A stretch of DNA of 64,000 nucleotides, taken from assembly GCA_019096195.1 (NCBI GenBank), contig JAGTXK010000073.1, forward strand, positions 744,001-808,000, read 5' to 3'. Origin of the DNA: Boletus sp. NGJ (lineage: Eukaryota > Basidiomycota > Agaricomycetes > Boletales > Boletaceae). The position numbers and the translations under genes were made by a program. Every line of letters starts with the position of its first letter. Positions within the stretch are counted from its first letter, which is position 1. The notes beneath the pieces were generated by a model. It worked only from the letters and a program-made list of their open reading frames with translations. It was not told where the DNA came from and searched no databases. This document shows, piece by piece, positions 60,568-64,000 of the stretch.

Positions 60568-62743
60568 TTAGAACCTACCATTCGCCCAGAACCCTGACGC
60601 AACGCCTGGGACGCCGAAATCCCCAAATCTCGTGTCACATTCCAACTCCGTCCCGTATACCGTACGCTTTGCTGGAGGGGCAGGGGTACCTTGTTCAGTG
60701 GCCGACGTTTTAATGGCAGTCAAACCGAGACCCGAGGCAACTTCATTGCTCGAAGGAGCTCTATGCAGTCCACTTGACCCGCTACCTTCCCCTCGAGCCA
60801 GAGAACCCCCTGAGGCAGCACGTCCACTCGCCCTCGAACTCGATCGTGGGACGCCAAATGCTCCAAACCGATCGGAGTGGCGACTGCCTGGGCGATCGGG
60901 ATTTGCTGCTGGCGAAGGAGATGTAGGTGGCTCTGGATGAGGAAAGGTTCCCATCGTGAGAGGATACACAGCCTGGGCAGGCGTCAAAGCGATCGGCACG
61001 AAGCTAAAGCTAAAGGGATTTTGATTCTCAACATTGTTTGCGGAGCTGGTTGCCGGTGCACTCATAAGGGGTGGTGGTGAGGTGGGGCCATAGAGGTTCA
61101 GGAGGCGTTCAATCGGAGGCGGCGGATCTTCTTCCTGTCCAGAGAAGACGGAGAAACTAGGGCCACCGCGCCGTCTGGGGGATTCCGAGGGATCAGAATG
61201 CTCAGCATGTGGGGGTTCTGAGGACGATGGGACATCCATACTCCTGTCCTCTGGTTCGTGAAGTTTCACCCGCTTGTGAGTTGGTCGACCAACACTACCT
61301 TCCGGCTCTGTCTCTATACCCTCTTGCACCAACTCGAAGACTCCCGGAGTACTACTCGACATGGAATCTCGAGGACGTTTACCCAACATTGAGTGCGGAA
61401 ACCCAGGCAAAAGCGAACCGGTTTGCCTATGTTGTTCCAAATCATTAGCAGATCGCAAGTCGGGTGGCGCGAGCGTATTGAGATTAGGAGAATCACTTGG
61501 AAGCTCGGAAGGTCCCGAATTCTCGGTAGCTGGGAGACTATATTCTGCTCAGATCGGAGAACAAAGAGTGTGGCATGTTAACGTACGCAAAGGAAGGACG
61601 GTAAGGAGTTCGGACGCGCTTCGGCGTTGACGGTGGCTCTGGCATTTGGACTGTATGCTCCTGAACGATCGCCATTGAAATATCAAGGGAAGATGAGCCC
61701 TTTGCTCGAGAACAGAGATCTTGGATCTCCGAAGTGAGATTCCGGATCTTCATCTCAAATGATTCGATCAGAGAAGAGACTTTCTCTTTCAACTCAGTGA
61801 GTTGTGCTTTGTGGGAGTCTAACTCCTGCTGTACAGGGGCAAGCTGTTCACAAAATAAGTATGAACGTGGTTTCTCCGTGATATCACTCACTGCTTCAGC
61901 GATTACAGTTTCTAAAGCTTTGCTCGATGACCCGGCCACCGGATGGATGTTTAGCTGCGATTGGCCACTTGCATGCTCCATATTCTTCGTATAATCCACT
62001 GCACAGGGAAAGTTAGAGGTGAGTTCAGAAAATTCCAGGCTACATGTTGCTTACGAGGGGGAGCCTCTACAGAACCATCCAATTCCGGTTCTGGGAATGT
62101 CTCAATGTTGGGAATGTCACAAAAGTTATGTATCTGACCCTCTGTGATTGTCGCTTCAGACGGCTTGATCAACCTGCTACTCTTTGCTCTCTTCGGTGTC
62201 CGGGAGATATTGACGGATTTGGTGACGGCACGAGCACCAGATCCACCTGCTATTACTGGACGTCCCACACCAAGCCTATACTGGGTTTGCTTCGCTTTCC
62301 TTGTGCGCTGGGCTAGTTGTTCGTGGGGTTTAACTTGATGGTGGCATTGGGGAAGAGTGGGTTCTGCTTCGTCCTCTGAGCCGTGAACGATGACCGAGCT
62401 AGTGGATTGCCTCCTAGGTCTGGTTCCTGCGAGGGTTGGTATTCTGGTTGAAGGCAGGCGTTGTGGTGCTTGTGGAGGATTATGCCGTGGTGCTTGTGGT
62501 CTTGGCCGCGGTTAGAGGAGATGACGGAAAAAGAAGCCAGCTCAGGCTTACTGTGAAGCATCCAGTAAAAGATCAATGAGTGCCTCGGTCTTGAGATTTG
62601 CCTTTACGCCGTAATCCTGTGTAACATAATGGATGAGATCCGGGACGAATTACAGGGGAGAAGGATGAATATACTTTGCACAGTTTCTGGAGGTCTGCAC
62701 GTTTCATGGCCTCGAGGGCTTCTCTTCTTAACGCTGGGCTCAT
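60568..62743 (-). CDS. SAP-like-domain protein with coiled coil and disordered C-terminus, function unknown
   Basis: The ATG at 62741-62743 opens MSPALRREALEAMKRADLQK. With the next exon it reads LCKDYGVKANLKTEALIDLL, a SAP-type helix-turn-helix (DLQKLCK..GVKANLKTE.LI..L), often a DNA/chromatin-binding module. Basic segments follow (KSVNISRTPKRAKSSRLIKP), then a coiled coil LAPVQQELDSHKAQLTELKE with KVSSLIESFEMKIRNLTSEI. The Ser/Pro-rich C-terminal exon (60568-61458) includes HSMLGKRPRDSMSSSTPGVF and GEGSGSSGLHRAPSSNEVAS, and ends VASGFWANGRF. I recognise no named family. A nuclear role is inferred from the SAP-like N-terminus and basic stretches. Divergent from the cytochrome b2-like gene with 169 bp between starts. 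Confidence 0.78.
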
Positions 62744-62912
62744 AGCGATGGGGTGGTGGAGGTCGTGGTTTGAGTGCAAGACACAGAGTCACAGACAATA
62801 AAGCCAACCAAACAACGCGACGTCACATGATCAGCGTGCACTCTTCCCCTCCGTGCGGCCGGGCCGGTTCAATAAAGTCACGCCGCCAGCGCAGGTTTCT
62901 CTTGAGCGCTCC

Positions 62913-64000
62913 ATGCCAACCTACCACCTCGCGCAGATCGCTCAACACAACACCGTCGCGTGCGCATCCTCACTTTCCACCCAAAAATCTCATTCATTCT
63001 CTACACAGTTCCTGCTGGGTCATCATACGAAACAAGGTCTATGATGTCACTGACTTTCTATTCGTACGTCTCTATCTATCCCTCCCCTGCTCGCATCTCA
63101 CCCCGTCTAGGATCACCCCGGAGGACCTCAAGTGATTCTAGAGTTTGGCGGACGAGATGCTACCGCATCCTATGTACCGATCCATCCTTCCGATGCACTC
63201 GACAAGAATATTGCCCCCGAAAAGCATCTTGGCGATCTTGACCAAGCCTCGATATTCGAACTGAGACAGGCAGTGAAGAACCAGACTAAGACAAGGGATG
63301 AGCTCCGTGTGGAGGAGGCTCTCAAGAATAGACCCCCTCTCAGCCGGATAATCAACGTCCAGGACATGCAGGTAGAGCATACACTCCCACAAAAACCTAG
63401 CTCTTCTTAATGCTGGCATCCCCCTAGGAAACGGCCAAAAAGCTTCTTCCTTACAAGGCTCTGGCCTACTATGCGTCTGCCGCAGATGACTCTATATGTA
63501 TGTCCCAGTTTCTGCGTAGTCATCCATGTCACCGAAGAAATACCTAAAGCGCACATGGAAAACGCTCGTGCTTTTAGTCGCTTTTTCTTCCGCCCTAGAG
63601 TCATGAGGGCTGTCTCTGGCTGTGATACCTCGTCAACCATGCTTGGTTACAGAACGCCCATACCAGTGTATATCAGTGGTTCTGCATTAGCTCGACTGGG
63701 TCATCCTCTCGGGGAAGTCAATCTTACACGCGGCGCCTACAAGACTGGGATCATCCAGATGGTTTCCACCAATGCTTCATTGTCCTATGGCCAGATTGCC
63801 ACTGCTCGAGGTTCACCCGATCAGCCCATCTTTTTCCAGTTGTACAAACACAAGAATGACGCCACCGCCGCCCAACGCGTTCAAGAAGTAGAGGCACTGG
63901 GCTACAAAGCGATCTTCCTTACCGTCGATGCGCTTGTACCGTCAAATCGAGAGTTGGATACCCGCGCCCCTCATTACCTGGAGGATTTTGAGAATCAAGG
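62913..64000 (+). CDS. CYB2: Cytochrome b2-like FMN-dependent L-lactate dehydrogenase, 3'-truncated by the window edge
   Basis: Flavocytochrome with N-terminal cytochrome b5 and FMN alpha-hydroxy-acid dehydrogenase domains. The ATG at 62913 gives MPTYHLAQIAQHNTVA, then across introns SCWVIIRNKVYDVTDFLFDH with HPGGPQVILEFGGRDAT (heme ligand His in HPGG) and PIHPSDAL (second heme-region His). The flavin domain begins DMQETAKKLLPYKALAYYAS with AADDSI. It continues FFRPRVMRAVSGCDTSTTML, GYRTPIPVYISGSALARLGH, GIIQMVSTNASLSYGQI, PIFFQLYKHKNDATAAQRVQ and YKAIFLTVDALVPSNRELDT. The window ends before the catalytic His/Arg region. The supported start provides no mitochondrial presequence, so either a 5' exon is missing or the enzyme is not targeted like yeast Cyb2. 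Confidence 0.9.

Overview
The window reads as a compact nuclear chromosome segment of a filamentous basidiomycete, probably an Agaricomycete. That is inferred from very dense genes on both strands, many 45-60 nt introns per gene, fungal-specific families (HapX, SLS1-like regulator, glycerophosphoinositol/phosphate-type MFS permease, Fus3/Kss1-type MAP kinase, cytochrome b2) and short divergent promoters. All protein identities come from reading translated exons; no database search was run. Gene spans include introns. I saw no transposon, retroelement, tRNA, rRNA or CRISPR array, but I did not scan exhaustively for RNA genes.

Layout. 1-16 kb: 3' part of SPB1 (rRNA methyltransferase), SLS1-like mitochondrial regulator, PHS/GIT1-type MFS permease, eIF3b (PRT1), iron regulator HapX, and a large intronless PPR protein. 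16-30 kb: stand-alone AMP-binding enzyme, XRCC2-like recombinase, a coiled-coil protein, SLX9, an SLC35F-type transporter, a tetraspan membrane protein, a NIP30-domain protein, and ESS2/DGCR14. 30-44 kb: NudE, exosome CSL4, pyruvate dehydrogenase E2, KAE1 (with an apparent one-base frameshift), a GT8 glycosyltransferase, lipoyl synthase, CMC1, PEX11, and fumarase. 44-64 kb: INO80 ATPase, a DHX57-like helicase with a UBA domain, RPL22, CBF5, a TEY MAP kinase, a SAP-type/coiled-coil nuclear protein candidate, and the 5' part of a cytochrome b2-like FMN dehydrogenase.

Themes. Two housekeeping sets dominate: ribosome and RNA biogenesis (SPB1, SLX9, CSL4, CBF5, RPL22, eIF3b, ESS2) and mitochondrial function (SLS1, PPR, PDH E2, lipoyl synthase, CMC1, fumarase, cytochrome b2). 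Lipoyl synthase and its expected substrate PDH E2 lie about 4 kb apart. Several divergent pairs share promoters of 58-240 bp (XRCC2/coiled-coil, CSL4/PDH E2, LIP5/CMC1, PEX11/FUM1, RPL22/CBF5, SAP gene/CYB2).

I did not find a convincing undescribed multi-gene system. The most interesting signals are at gene-structure level: five GC-AG introns supported by protein continuity (one splitting the HapX bZIP basic region, one a stop-free 48-nt intron in the MAP kinase N-lobe), coding exons consisting only of ATG (SLX9, RPL22), a fumarase with two start codons separated by a presequence exon, the frameshift in KAE1, and a tandem duplication across a stop codon.
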